This document shows, piece after piece, positions 43,578-52,136 of a DNA stretch of 64,000 nt. Position numbers and translations under genes: made by a program. The stretch is taken from NCBI GenBank assembly GCA_045536365.1, contig JAZSNL010000010.1, forward strand, positions 59,716-123,715. The letters run 5' to 3'. The stretch comes from JAZSNL01 sp045536365 (GTDB lineage: Bacteria; Bacillota_I; Bacilli_A; ML615J-28; CAG-313). A model generated the notes under the pieces. It had not been told where the DNA came from. It saw only the letters and a list, made by a program, of their open reading frames with translations, and searched no databases. Positions within the stretch are counted from its first letter, which is position 1; every line of letters starts with the position of its first letter.

Positions 43578-44795
43578 ATGAATAAAGGTGCATGTATAAT
43601 CGGACAGTCTGGGGGTCCTACTGCTGTTATTAATTCAAGTGTTTTAGGGATTATTGAAAAGAGTTTAAAGGATAATGTTTTTTCAGCAGTATATGGGGCT
43701 ATAAATGGAATTGCTGGTATTATGGAAGAAGAAATAATTGATTTTTCTAATTATTCATTAGAAGAATTACAATTATTAAAAACTACTCCTTCTGCAATAC
43801 TTGGTTCTGTTAGAAAGAAATTGCCTGATAATTTACAAGATGAAGCTTTTAAAAAAGTAGAAGAAATATTTATTAAATATAATATTAGATGTTTCTTTTA
43901 TATAGGTGGTAATGATTCAATGGATACTTGTTTAAAATTAAGTAAGTATTTTAAAAATAGTAAACACAAATGTCTTGTTATTGGTATTCCAAAAACAATT
44001 GATAATGATATGTTAGAAATTGATCATACACCAGGATATGCTTCTGCATGTAAGTTTATTTATACTACATTATCAGAAATATATGAAGATATTAATTGTT
44101 ATAAAAAAGGTCGTGTAACAATTGTTGAGATTATGGGACGTGATAGTGGATGGTTAACTTGTGCTTCAAAAGTTGCATCTTATTATGGTCAAGGTCCTGA
44201 TTTAATTTATATTCCGGAAGGACGTTTTGATATTAATCAATTCTTAAAAGATGTAGAGTCTCTATATTTAAAGAAAAATAAAGTATTAGTAGCTGTATCA
44301 GAGGGGATAAGGGATATTAATGGTCATTATTTATTACAATCTCATATTAATAATAATGCTGATCATTTTGGACATATTCAACTTGGTGGTATTGGAAGTG
44401 TATTAGCTGAAATTGTTAATAAGGAATTAGGATTACAAGTAAGAAGTGTTGAATTGAATATTTTACAACGTTGTGCATCACATTTATTATCAAAAACTGA
44501 TGTTGAAGAAGCTTATAATTGTGGTTCTTATGGTGTAGAATTATATTTACAAGGTTTAACAGGTCAAATGGTTTCAATGAGAAGAAAAGAAGGAAAAGAT
44601 TATGAAATTGAATATTATCCAGTTGATCTTGAAAAAATAGCTAATTTTGTTAGAACTGTTCCGACTGAGTATATAAATGAGTTTAATAATAATATTAATG
44701 ATGAATTTTTAGATTATCTTTTACCTCTTATTCAAGGGGAAATTAATTTACCATTTGAAAATGGTTTTCCTAAATATTTTAAATTAAGGAAATAA
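43578..44795 (+). CDS. phosphofructokinase, pyrophosphate-dependent type
   Basis: The 405-residue protein is a group-II PFK. The start IIGQSGGPTAVINSS, YIGGNDSMDTC (where ATP enzymes have GGDGT), GIPKTIDNDM and EIMGRDSGWLTCAS are the signatures of PPi-type enzymes. The Lys in PKTIDND is a PPi marker. The reaction would be reversible phosphorylation of fructose-6-phosphate by pyrophosphate. It lies 23 bases after the ATPase gene and is probably in the same transcript. The window also holds an ATP enzyme at 9157. Phosphate donor is inferred from motifs. Confidence 0.88.
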   Translation: MNKGACIIGQSGGPTAVINSSVLGIIEKSLKDNVFSAVYGAINGIAGIMEEEIIDFSNYSLEELQLLKTTPSAILGSVRKKLPDNLQDEAFKKVEEIFIKYNIRCFFYIGGNDSMDTCLKLSKYFKNSKHKCLVIGIPKTIDNDMLEIDHTPGYASACKFIYTTLSEIYEDINCYKKGRVTIVEIMGRDSGWLTCASKVASYYGQGPDLIYIPEGRFDINQFLKDVESLYLKKNKVLVAVSEGIRDINGHYLLQSHINNNADHFGHIQLGGIGSVLAEIVNKELGLQVRSVELNILQRCASHLLSKTDVEEAYNCGSYGVELYLQGLTGQMVSMRRKEGKDYEIEYYPVDLEKIANFVRTVPTEYINEFNNNINDEFLDYLLPLIQGEINLPFENGFPKYFKLRK

Positions 44796-44796
44796 T

Positions 44797-45465
44797 ATGG
44801 ATTATTTAGAATTAATAAAACAAAGACATTCTGTAAGAAAGTATTTAGATAAAGAAATTGAACAAGAAAAAATAGATTTGATTAATCAAAAGATTAATGA
44901 AATTAATTCTCGAAGTGGATTAAATATTCAATTTGTTACTAATGAACCTAAGGCATTTGATTCAATGATGGCTCATTATGGTAAAATATCAAATGTTAAA
45001 AATTATTTAGTTCTTGTTGGTAAAAAGAATAAGAATCTTGATGAATTATGTGGTTATTATGGAGAAGAATTAGTTTTGTTTATTCAAGGTCTTGGATTAA
45101 ATACTTGTTGGGTTGCGTTGACGTATAAAAAAGTTCGTTCAGCATATAGTTTAAATAAGAAGGAAAAAATGTTATTGGTTATATCTGTTGGATATGGAGA
45201 AAACAGAGGATTAAAACATTTTTCTAAAAAAATAAGTGAAGTTTCAAATGTTAGTGAAAATACTCCTGATTGGTTTGAAAAAGGAGTAAAAGCAGCATTA
45301 AAAGCTCCTACCGCAATGAATCAACAAAAGTTTTATTTTCATATTGATGAAAATGAAAACGTTAGTGTAAAAGCAGGTATTGGTTTTTATACTAAAGTTG
45401 ATTTAGGTATAGTTAAACTTCATTTTGAAATAGGAGCTAATAAAAAAATATTTAATTTTAAATAG
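44797..45465 (+). CDS. nitroreductase family protein
   Basis: The 222-residue protein has the FMN-binding N-terminus IKQRHSVRKYLDKEI (Arg and Ser/Arg contacts to FMN), the middle GLNTCWVALTYKK segment and a C-terminal part KAALKAPTAMNQQKFYF, which resembles the APSAxNxQPW motif displaced to the second half. This layout is the one found in the Firmicutes 'nitroreductase family' with two half-domains. Electron acceptor unknown. It starts 1 base after the PFK stop. Confidence 0.82.
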   Translation: MDYLELIKQRHSVRKYLDKEIEQEKIDLINQKINEINSRSGLNIQFVTNEPKAFDSMMAHYGKISNVKNYLVLVGKKNKNLDELCGYYGEELVLFIQGLGLNTCWVALTYKKVRSAYSLNKKEKMLLVISVGYGENRGLKHFSKKISEVSNVSENTPDWFEKGVKAALKAPTAMNQQKFYFHIDENENVSVKAGIGFYTKVDLGIVKLHFEIGANKKIFNFK

Positions 45466-45474
45466 GAGAAGAAT

Positions 45475-46110
45475 ATGAGTTTTGGTCATTTAAAAAGAGT
45501 TGCAAAAGCTAGACTTTCTGGTAATTTAGGTGCAGCTATTATTGGTATGTTGATTATTGGTTTAATTAATGGAGCAGCTACTTCAATGGGATTATCAATT
45601 CTAGTTTACGGACCTTTTATGGTTGGTGAAGTTGCTTTATTTATGAATATTTGGCGCAATGGTAAAGCGAGTTTTGAAGATGTTTTTGATGGATTTAAAG
45701 AATTTGGTGGTAATTTAGTATTAGGTTTATTACTTTCTTTATTTGTTGCTTTATGGACATTTTTATTCATCATTCCTGGTATTATTAAATCTTATGCGTG
45801 GGCATTAAGTTTTTATATTAAAAAAGATCATCCGGATTGGAGTTATACACAAGTGTTAGATACTTCTGCAAGTTGGATGAAAGGTCATAAATGGGAATTA
45901 TTTATGTTACAACTTAGTTTCTTTGGATGGATTTTATTATGTATTATTACACTTGGTATTGCAATAATCTATGTTGGTCCTTATATGAGTACTACAATGG
46001 CTGGTTATTATGAATATATTAAGGGATTACATGAAGTACCTAATGTATTTGATGAAGAGAATAAAGATGCTGATGATACTAAAGGTGTATTTGTAGATTC
46101 GTTAAATTAA
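45475..46110 (+). CDS. DUF975 family integral membrane protein
   Basis: The 211-residue protein has five or so hydrophobic segments. FIIPGIIKSYAWALSFYI, DTSASWMKGHKWELFMLQLSFFGWILLCIITLGI and the final VGPYMSTTMAGYYEYI form the DUF975 signature. The N-terminal LKRVAKARLSGN is typical too. Function is not established for the family. An AGGAGAAG site precedes the ATG; the gene closes the operon before a terminator. Confidence 0.88.
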   Translation: MSFGHLKRVAKARLSGNLGAAIIGMLIIGLINGAATSMGLSILVYGPFMVGEVALFMNIWRNGKASFEDVFDGFKEFGGNLVLGLLLSLFVALWTFLFIIPGIIKSYAWALSFYIKKDHPDWSYTQVLDTSASWMKGHKWELFMLQLSFFGWILLCIITLGIAIIYVGPYMSTTMAGYYEYIKGLHEVPNVFDEENKDADDTKGVFVDSLN

Positions 46111-46114
46111 TATA

Positions 46115-46143
46115 AAAAGGAAACAAAGTTTCCTTTTTTTTCT
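46115..46143 (+). terminator. intrinsic terminator after the DUF975 gene
   Basis: Arms aaggaaac (46117-46124) and gtttcctt (46128-46135), loop aaa, followed by a long T-run. Confidence 0.88.
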
Positions 46144-46193
46144 TGTATTAATTATCGTATTATGGTAAAATTATAGTAGTTTATGGAGGATAT

Positions 46194-47054
46194 ATGAAGT
46201 TATTATTGAAGTATTTACATCCTAGTAATATTGGTAGTTATCTTTTTACTGTATTAAATTATTTTTTATTAGTAGCGGTTATGTATTATGTATTAGGGTA
46301 TACTAAAGAAGATTCTTTTTTAATTATTGGTGTTTTATATGTAGTTTGTTTTCTTATCGCAATATCACCAATTGGGGAATTTATTTTAAGAGTTTCAACT
46401 GGTTGTAAGAAAATAAAAGATCAAAATATATATAATAGAATTATACCTTTATATATGGAAGTATTTAATGAAGCTAAAAAAGAATGTAATTATATAAAAA
46501 AGCCTTTTAAATTATATATTAAATACGATAATTCTATTAATGCTTTTGCGGTAGGGAGAAATACAATTTGTATTCATAGTGGATTATTACAATTAGATGA
46601 TGGTTCAATTAAGGGAATATTAGCTCATGAAATAGGTCATCATGTATCAAGGGATACGACTTTTTTATTAGTTATTGCGGTAACGAATATGATTACAAAT
46701 TTTATTATTGTAATATGTCATTTATTAATACAATTAGTTTCTATTTTAATAACTGCTTTTATTAATAGAAGAAGAGTAGGGTTGATATTGTTTATTAGAA
46801 CAATATTAGTTTTACCTTTTATGTTATTAACTAAATTATGGCAATTATTATGTAATGTTTTAGTTGCATATTCATCTAGACAAAATGAATATGAAGCTGA
46901 TGAATTTGCAGTTACAATTGGTTATGGTTATGAATTAAAACATGCATTGTTTTTACTTGATGGAAGTAAGGTTAATTATTCATGGTATGAGTCATTATTC
47001 ATTTCTCATCCTGAAACTCATAAAAGGATTGCAAGAATTGATGCTGCAATATAA
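46194..47054 (+). CDS. M48 family membrane zinc metallopeptidase (HtpX-like)
   Basis: The 286-residue protein has two N-terminal hydrophobic helices (about 12-35 and 41-62), a cytoplasmic domain with NAFAVGRNTICIHSGLL, the zinc site HEIGHHVSRDT (about residues 146-156), two more hydrophobic stretches (about 160-185, 200-220) and the third ligand region NEYEADEFAVTIGYG. The end HPETHKRIARID is shared with HtpX proteins, which degrade misfolded membrane proteins. AGG in HKRI codes the conserved Arg. The ribosome site is GGAGG. Confidence 0.9.
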   Translation: MKLLLKYLHPSNIGSYLFTVLNYFLLVAVMYYVLGYTKEDSFLIIGVLYVVCFLIAISPIGEFILRVSTGCKKIKDQNIYNRIIPLYMEVFNEAKKECNYIKKPFKLYIKYDNSINAFAVGRNTICIHSGLLQLDDGSIKGILAHEIGHHVSRDTTFLLVIAVTNMITNFIIVICHLLIQLVSILITAFINRRRVGLILFIRTILVLPFMLLTKLWQLLCNVLVAYSSRQNEYEADEFAVTIGYGYELKHALFLLDGSKVNYSWYESLFISHPETHKRIARIDAAI

Positions 47055-47080
47055 AAAAAGCGGGGTTTCCCGCTTTTTAA
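47053..47080. terminator. bidirectional terminator between convergent genes
   Basis: Arms aaaaagcggg (47055-47064) and cccgcttttt (47069-47078) have A- and T-runs on both sides and serve the + gene ending at 47054 and the - gene ending at 47077. Confidence 0.9.
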
Positions 47081-48003
47081 TAATCTAAAATATTAACTTT
47101 TCTTGATGCTTTTTTATTATATAAATAAATTTCAAATTTTCTAATTGTTATAACTGTAAAAATATCTGAGATAACAGGAACAATTGATAAAATTGTAATA
47201 ATTAAGATAAAAGGTGATAATTGTCCTATTAAACTACTAGCAATACGAGAAACCATTTGTGACTTAAGTCCTAATCTTAGCGAAACGTCAATAAGATAAG
47301 AATTACCACATAAACAAAGAATGATAGGTAAAATAATTGATAAAGCAATTTGGATATAATATAAAACTTTTAATTTCTTTAAACTAGGTATTTTATCAAT
47401 AACATCACTATCATCTTGTGCAAAAGGTTTCAATAGTTTAAATTTAGTAATTGTGCTTATTAATTGGACGATTACTAATCCTATAAAACCAAATATTAAA
47501 ATAGCAATTGGAATTATATAATTATTTAAATCAGTAATTTGTGGAAGTATTATTAGTAAAAATGGTAAGAATGCACTACCAATTAAACCAATTATTAAAC
47601 CGGCAATTGCAAAACCTAAAAGAACACGGATAACAATAAATAATTGTTTTGTGCTCTTTTCTTTTTTTGCAAAACCAAATAAACACCAGATTAAAATAAG
47701 ACTTGCAACACTTCCAATATCACCTGATATTGAAAATGAAACTGAATCATTAGATGGTTCAGAAGGACTTTGTTCAAATCCTAATTCGGTTAATACATAA
47801 ATAATATCATCCATATTTTTTACTAAGAAATTAACTAACATAGCGGATAATATCATGCCGATAATTCCTATTAAAATATAAACTAATGTTTTAACAATAC
47901 TAAGAGTTAAAAAATCTTTTGATGCAAAAAAAGAATTTACACTTTTATCTTCTATTGATGCATTTTTATTCATATTCAAATTAAATGTGTTTGTAAAATT
48001 CAT
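47077..48003 (-). CDS. multi-pass membrane protein, function unknown
   Basis: The 308-residue protein has a polar N-terminus (residues 1-35), then about six hydrophobic segments: SIVKTLVYILIGIIGMILSAML, VASLILIWCLFGFA, VLLGFAIAGLIIGLIGSAFL, YIIPIAILIFGFIGLVI, IQIALSIILPIILCLC and PFILIITILSIVPVISDIF. Polar loops are short except a stretch with FEQSPSEPSNDS. I do not recognise a family. AAGGAGA lies at the right distance before the ATG, so the start is well supported. It is one of four minus-strand genes in the window besides gap, the CofE-like gene and the spore genes. Confidence 0.75.
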   Translation of the reverse strand: MNFTNTFNLNMNKNASIEDKSVNSFFASKDFLTLSIVKTLVYILIGIIGMILSAMLVNFLVKNMDDIIYVLTELGFEQSPSEPSNDSVSFSISGDIGSVASLILIWCLFGFAKKEKSTKQLFIVIRVLLGFAIAGLIIGLIGSAFLPFLLIILPQITDLNNYIIPIAILIFGFIGLVIVQLISTITKFKLLKPFAQDDSDVIDKIPSLKKLKVLYYIQIALSIILPIILCLCGNSYLIDVSLRLGLKSQMVSRIASSLIGQLSPFILIITILSIVPVISDIFTVITIRKFEIYLYNKKASRKVNILDY

Positions 48004-48116
48004 ATTTATATCTCCTTTTTTATTATTATATCAAAAAATAATAAAAAAATCAATATGTAAATATTATATTGAAAAAAAAGATAAAATATGATAAAATATA
48101 ACAAAGAGGTAAAATT

Positions 48117-49652
48117 ATGAGAAAAAGAAAATTTAAAAAATTTATACGAATAATATCAATATGTATATTTCTAATAGTAGCGGGATACTTTTTATATAAA
48201 CATTATTTAAAAGCATCACTACCTACAATTACATTAAAAGAAGGATATGAGACAGTTGTTAATGTTGAATTAGGTAAAAGAGTTAATATGTTAGAAGGAT
48301 TAACTGCAAGTGATAAAGAAGATGGGGATCTTACATCAAAAATCTTATATTCAAGTAAAGTTAATTTTGATGTTGAAGGTACATATGAAGTTACTTATTT
48401 TGTAACTGATTCTGATGGTAATGAATGTGAATTTAAAAGAACATATGTAATATATTCAGTTAAAACAAGTTATAAACCTGAAATTAATATTATGAATACT
48501 GAAGTAAAAATTGAAATTGGTCAAACAGTAAACCTTTTAGAAGGTGTTACTGCAAACGATAAAGAAGATGGAGATTTAACTAGTAGTATTACATACACTG
48601 GGGAAGTTGATTTTAATAAAACCGGTAGTTATATTATTATTTATTCAGTAATAGATTCAGATGGTAATTTAACAGAAGTTGAAAAAACTTTCATTGTCTT
48701 TGATATTTCAAAAAAAGATGAATTAAGTATTCATTTCTTAGAATTAGGTAATAAATATTCTGGTGATTCAGTTTATATTAAAGCAGGAGATAATGATATT
48801 TTAATTGATGCGGGGAGTAGAAATGCTTCAGCCGGTACAATATCTGAATATATTAATCAATATGTAACTGATGGTAAATTAGAATTCGTTATTGCAACAC
48901 ACGCTCATCAAGATCATATTTCTGGTTTTGTTGGTACAAGTACAGTTCCTGGCATTTTTGATCGATATGATGTTGATACAATTATTGATTTTGCTCGTAC
49001 TAACGCAACAAGTAAAGTATATAGTAATTATGTTGAAAAGAGAACTGCTGAAATTGCTGATGGAGCAAATCATTACACAGCTCTTGAGTGTTGGAATAAT
49101 CAAAATGGAGCACAAAGAACATATGTACTTGGTAATGGTATTACGCTAAGTATTTTATATAATTATTATTATGAAAATAAATCAAGTAATGAAAATGAAT
49201 ATTCAGTATGTGTATTAATATCTCATAATGATCGACATTTCTTATTTACTGGTGATTTAGAAGAAAAAGGTGAAGAATATTTAGTACAATATAATGATTT
49301 ACCAGAAGTAGAAGTTTTTAAAGCTGGTCATCATGGTTCTTATACTGCGTCTAATGATGTGTTATTAAGTGTTATAAAACCTAAAAATATTGTTGTATGT
49401 TGTTGTTGTGGAAGTAATGAATATACTTCTGTTAATGCGAATATGTTTCCTTCACAAGCATTTATTAATCGTGCCTTTAAATATACAAAGAATGTTTATG
49501 TTACTACAATTGCTGATGGAGACTCATATAAATCTATGAATGGTAATGTTGTTGTTAAATCAAACGATAGTTTTTCAATTCATGGTACTAATAATGATAT
49601 TTTATTGATTGATACTGAATGGTTTAAAAATAATAGAACGTGGGTGGAATAA
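48117..49652 (+). CDS. secreted metallo-beta-lactamase-fold hydrolase with two Ig-like repeats
   Basis: The 511-residue protein starts with basic residues and one hydrophobic helix (FIRIISICIFLIVAGYFLY, about 11-29), a signal or anchor. Two tandem DUF5011/Ig-like repeats follow (about 45-120 and 126-197), each with an LEGxTAxDKEDGDLTS core and an FxxxGxYxxxYxVxDSDGN end. The rest is a ComEC-like metallo-beta-lactamase domain: IDAGS, THAHQDHISGF (about 260-270), FTGDLEEKGEE and KAGHHGSYTASND (about 402-414). Catalytic metal ligands look complete. The relatives of this domain act on DNA or nucleotides outside the cell; the substrate here is unknown. The stop overlaps the next gene by one base. 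Confidence 0.85.
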   Translation: MRKRKFKKFIRIISICIFLIVAGYFLYKHYLKASLPTITLKEGYETVVNVELGKRVNMLEGLTASDKEDGDLTSKILYSSKVNFDVEGTYEVTYFVTDSDGNECEFKRTYVIYSVKTSYKPEINIMNTEVKIEIGQTVNLLEGVTANDKEDGDLTSSITYTGEVDFNKTGSYIIIYSVIDSDGNLTEVEKTFIVFDISKKDELSIHFLELGNKYSGDSVYIKAGDNDILIDAGSRNASAGTISEYINQYVTDGKLEFVIATHAHQDHISGFVGTSTVPGIFDRYDVDTIIDFARTNATSKVYSNYVEKRTAEIADGANHYTALECWNNQNGAQRTYVLGNGITLSILYNYYYENKSSNENEYSVCVLISHNDRHFLFTGDLEEKGEEYLVQYNDLPEVEVFKAGHHGSYTASNDVLLSVIKPKNIVVCCCCGSNEYTSVNANMFPSQAFINRAFKYTKNVYVTTIADGDSYKSMNGNVVVKSNDSFSIHGTNNDILLIDTEWFKNNRTWVE

Positions 49653-50557
49653 TGGATTTAAGTATTTATCGAAATAAAATAGAAGATTTAAATAGATCAA
49701 GAATCTATATGAAAAGAAAAATAAAAAAATATGCCCTTATTCACGGTATAATTGCTTTTCTAATAGATATATTAATTGTAATAATTGTATTATTTGTTGT
49801 TGAACCTTTTTATAAAGAATTGTTTTTGTTAATGATAATGCCTACACTTAGTTTACCTATTGGTGTTGCAATATATAATGAATATCAAAAAGTTAAATGG
49901 ATGAGAAATTGTTATTTTCCATTTATTTTAACTGTTTTTAATTCAGAAAGCGGTTCTTTATTTGTAAATAAATTTACAGAAGAAGAGGCAAAGGATTTAT
50001 TGATTAAGAATAAATTAGTTAATAAATTTGATAATGTTAATAATCAAATTGCTTTTTCCTTTGAAACATCAATAGGACCTGTTACATATTTAAATGTTTG
50101 TGTATCAAGAAGTGTTGGAGATAGTTCAGTTGAAATTTTAAAAGGTGATGTATTTATTATTCCTCATGAATGTCATACTGCATTTCAATTAAGAAATGAT
50201 CATTATCAAACTAGTGGTATGGTTAAATCTAATATGTTTAAACATAAACAATATAAAATATATGCTTATTATCCTAAAGAGGTAGAGCCATTTGAAATTG
50301 ATGAAAAGCATTATTCTTTGTTTAATGCTATTAGAGTATTATATTCTAAATTTAGTTTTTCAAATAAATTGAAAGAGGTTATATTAAATTATGATCGTAA
50401 TTTTTTAACAGTTTATGGAAAGATTGATTTAAATTTACAATATCCTAAGGTTATAGATGAAAAAACTATTAGTTCATCATGTGAGAAGATTGCGTCTATA
50501 AAAGAAAGATTTGATGAATTAGATAAAATTATAAATGAAAAAAAGGATTACTGTTAG
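49652..50557 (+). CDS. membrane protein with two helices and a cytoplasmic domain, unknown
   Basis: The 301-residue protein begins with a charged stretch (KIEDLNRSRIYMKRKIKKY), then two adjacent hydrophobic helices (about residues 27-49 and 53-73) joined by a short loop, and a soluble domain of about 220 residues with mixed alpha/beta pattern (SFETSIGPVTYLNVCVSRS, GDVFIIPHECHTAFQLRND). The layout resembles DUF3137-type proteins, but I cannot confirm this. ATG 49652 overlaps the stop of the upstream hydrolase gene (TAATG), with GTGG as a weak ribosome site, so translation is probably coupled. The gene ends inside a hairpin terminator. Confidence 0.7.
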   Translation: MDLSIYRNKIEDLNRSRIYMKRKIKKYALIHGIIAFLIDILIVIIVLFVVEPFYKELFLLMIMPTLSLPIGVAIYNEYQKVKWMRNCYFPFILTVFNSESGSLFVNKFTEEEAKDLLIKNKLVNKFDNVNNQIAFSFETSIGPVTYLNVCVSRSVGDSSVEILKGDVFIIPHECHTAFQLRNDHYQTSGMVKSNMFKHKQYKIYAYYPKEVEPFEIDEKHYSLFNAIRVLYSKFSFSNKLKEVILNYDRNFLTVYGKIDLNLQYPKVIDEKTISSSCEKIASIKERFDELDKIINEKKDYC

Positions 50558-50594
50558 TAATCCTTTTTTATATTTTTAATTAGCAGTTATCAGT
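50538..50594 (+). repeat. copy A of a duplicated terminator plus gap 3' end
   Basis: These 56 bases repeat 52082-52136 almost exactly: a run of seven A, the hairpin ggattact/agtaatcc, a T-run, tatttttaattagcagtt and tcag. Differences are one extra T, one A/T change, and the hairpin loop, which is the reverse complement of that in copy B. The last bases correspond to the final codons of gap. The hairpin also serves as terminator of the preceding gene. Confidence 0.85.
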
Positions 50595-50597
50595 GCA

Positions 50598-50626
50598 TTG
50601 ACATAATCATATATTTATTATATAAT
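50598..50626 (+). promoter_or_regulatory. sigma-A promoter of the solute-binding protein gene
   Basis: TTGACA (50598-50603), 17-base spacer and TATAAT (50621-50626), directly after repeat copy A. Confidence 0.85.
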
Positions 50627-50679
50627 GATGTAAAAAGAAAGGACAAATTGAATTGACAATAATTTAAAGGATTAACTAT

Positions 50680-52083
50680 ATGAGAGGAAATTATTTAAAA
50701 ATTTTAACCATAATCGTTATATTGAATATTTTTTTGACGACTAGTTCATGTAATAAGAATAGTTGTATACCTGATGAAAGAGATGTTTTAACTATTAAAA
50801 TAGGAGTGTATGATATTACTGTATCAGATCCTTTTGATGAAAATTATATTTATAACTCTGAAATTAAAATGTTACACCGACAAAATCAAAAGATGATTGA
50901 AGAAAAATATAATATCAAAATTGAATATATTTCAAAAAAAGATGTATATGGGAATTATTTTTCTGGTATAGTTGATGATTATAAATTAAAAAGATTTATA
51001 GATGATAATGATTTAGATATGATGTTAGTTGATTATTATGAAATAAAAGCGTTAAACGACAATTATGATTATCTTTTTCCGCTTAGTAAGGATGTAGTTG
51101 AAAACCAACATGAAATTTTTAATAAATTAACAATGTATGAACAAAATGTATATGGATACGTTTGTCAAAATCAAATATCAGATAAATATTTATATTATAA
51201 TATTGATATGATAGAAGAATATGGTTTACAAGATCCACTTGAATTATGGTACCAAGGAAGATGGAATGTGAGTGCTTTGCTGAATTTTTATAATAATAAT
51301 GTGTTTTCTAAAAAACTATTTTCAGGGGATTTGAATAATTTTATGATTGGCTTTGTTCATTCATTAGGAGGAGAATATTTTGATACAAAGTTAAAAAGTT
51401 TCAATAGCGAAAATAATATTCTAATGCTTTTAACAACGGAAAAGTTTAAAAAATTGGGGTATGTATCTCAAAGCGATTCTAATAGAAATGAATTCATAAA
51501 CCAAAATTGTTTATTTACTGATCAATATATATCTGATGTAGATTTTAATATAGGAATAGTTCCTTATCCTCTCTCTGACGATGCGGTAGTGGAAGTTATC
51601 ACAACGGAGGTAGAAGAAGAAGCTAAAACCTTATCTAATCGAAGAAAAATTAAAACAGAAGAAGGTTTATATATAAAAGGAATAGATATAAGTGCTAGCG
51701 GTTATTCTATACCTCTTAAAGAGTGTGTTTCTTTAGCGATAATAAATAAGGAAAATAAAAAAGATGTGGGATTACTAACAAGTATTATTAGCGAATTATG
51801 TGAAAAAAATGAACTTAATACAGAAATTATTACTGCAAATATTAAAAATAAATTTAATTTTTCCGTTTACTGTGATTTACTTTTTGAAACAAATCAATAC
51901 TTGGCAGTAGAAATGTTTGATAATATTGATTTATCTAGACCTAAATTTACACCTTATAAATATTTATGGCCATTGATGGTTCTTAATGAATGTGAAGATA
52001 AAACGAAAGAGGAAGTAAGTTTTATATTAATGGATTGTGATAAGTATTTTTTAGAGTATTATAATAAGCATATAAGGGATTAA
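50680..52083 (+). CDS. extracellular solute-binding protein, probable lipoprotein
   Basis: The 467-residue protein has a signal segment (LKILTIIVILNIFLTTSSC, Cys at about residue 24) with a poor lipobox, TTSSC. The body has the periplasmic-binding-protein type II pattern of sugar ABC transporters: MIEEKYNIKIEYIS near the start, DLDMMLVDYYEIKAL, YLYYNIDMIEEYGLQDPLELWYQGRWNVSAL (about 165-195) and DFNIGIVPYPLSDD. No permease or ATPase gene is nearby, so the partner transporter must be elsewhere, or the protein is only a sensor. AAAGGA precedes the ATG. The gene is bracketed by the duplicated repeats at 50538 and 52082. Confidence 0.8.
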   Translation: MRGNYLKILTIIVILNIFLTTSSCNKNSCIPDERDVLTIKIGVYDITVSDPFDENYIYNSEIKMLHRQNQKMIEEKYNIKIEYISKKDVYGNYFSGIVDDYKLKRFIDDNDLDMMLVDYYEIKALNDNYDYLFPLSKDVVENQHEIFNKLTMYEQNVYGYVCQNQISDKYLYYNIDMIEEYGLQDPLELWYQGRWNVSALLNFYNNNVFSKKLFSGDLNNFMIGFVHSLGGEYFDTKLKSFNSENNILMLLTTEKFKKLGYVSQSDSNRNEFINQNCLFTDQYISDVDFNIGIVPYPLSDDAVVEVITTEVEEEAKTLSNRRKIKTEEGLYIKGIDISASGYSIPLKECVSLAIINKENKKDVGLLTSIISELCEKNELNTEIITANIKNKFNFSVYCDLLFETNQYLAVEMFDNIDLSRPKFTPYKYLWPLMVLNECEDKTKEEVSFILMDCDKYFLEYYNKHIRD

Positions 52084-52136
52084 AAAAAGGATTACTAACA
52101 GTAATCCTTTTTATATTTTTAATTAGCAGTTTTCAG
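52082..52136 (-). repeat. copy B: gap terminator and gap 3' end
   Basis: The hairpin ggattact (52089-52096), loop aac, agtaatcc (52100-52107) lies between the convergent solute-binding protein gene and gap and can terminate both. The right end is the gap stop and last codons. See copy A at 50538. Confidence 0.85.
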
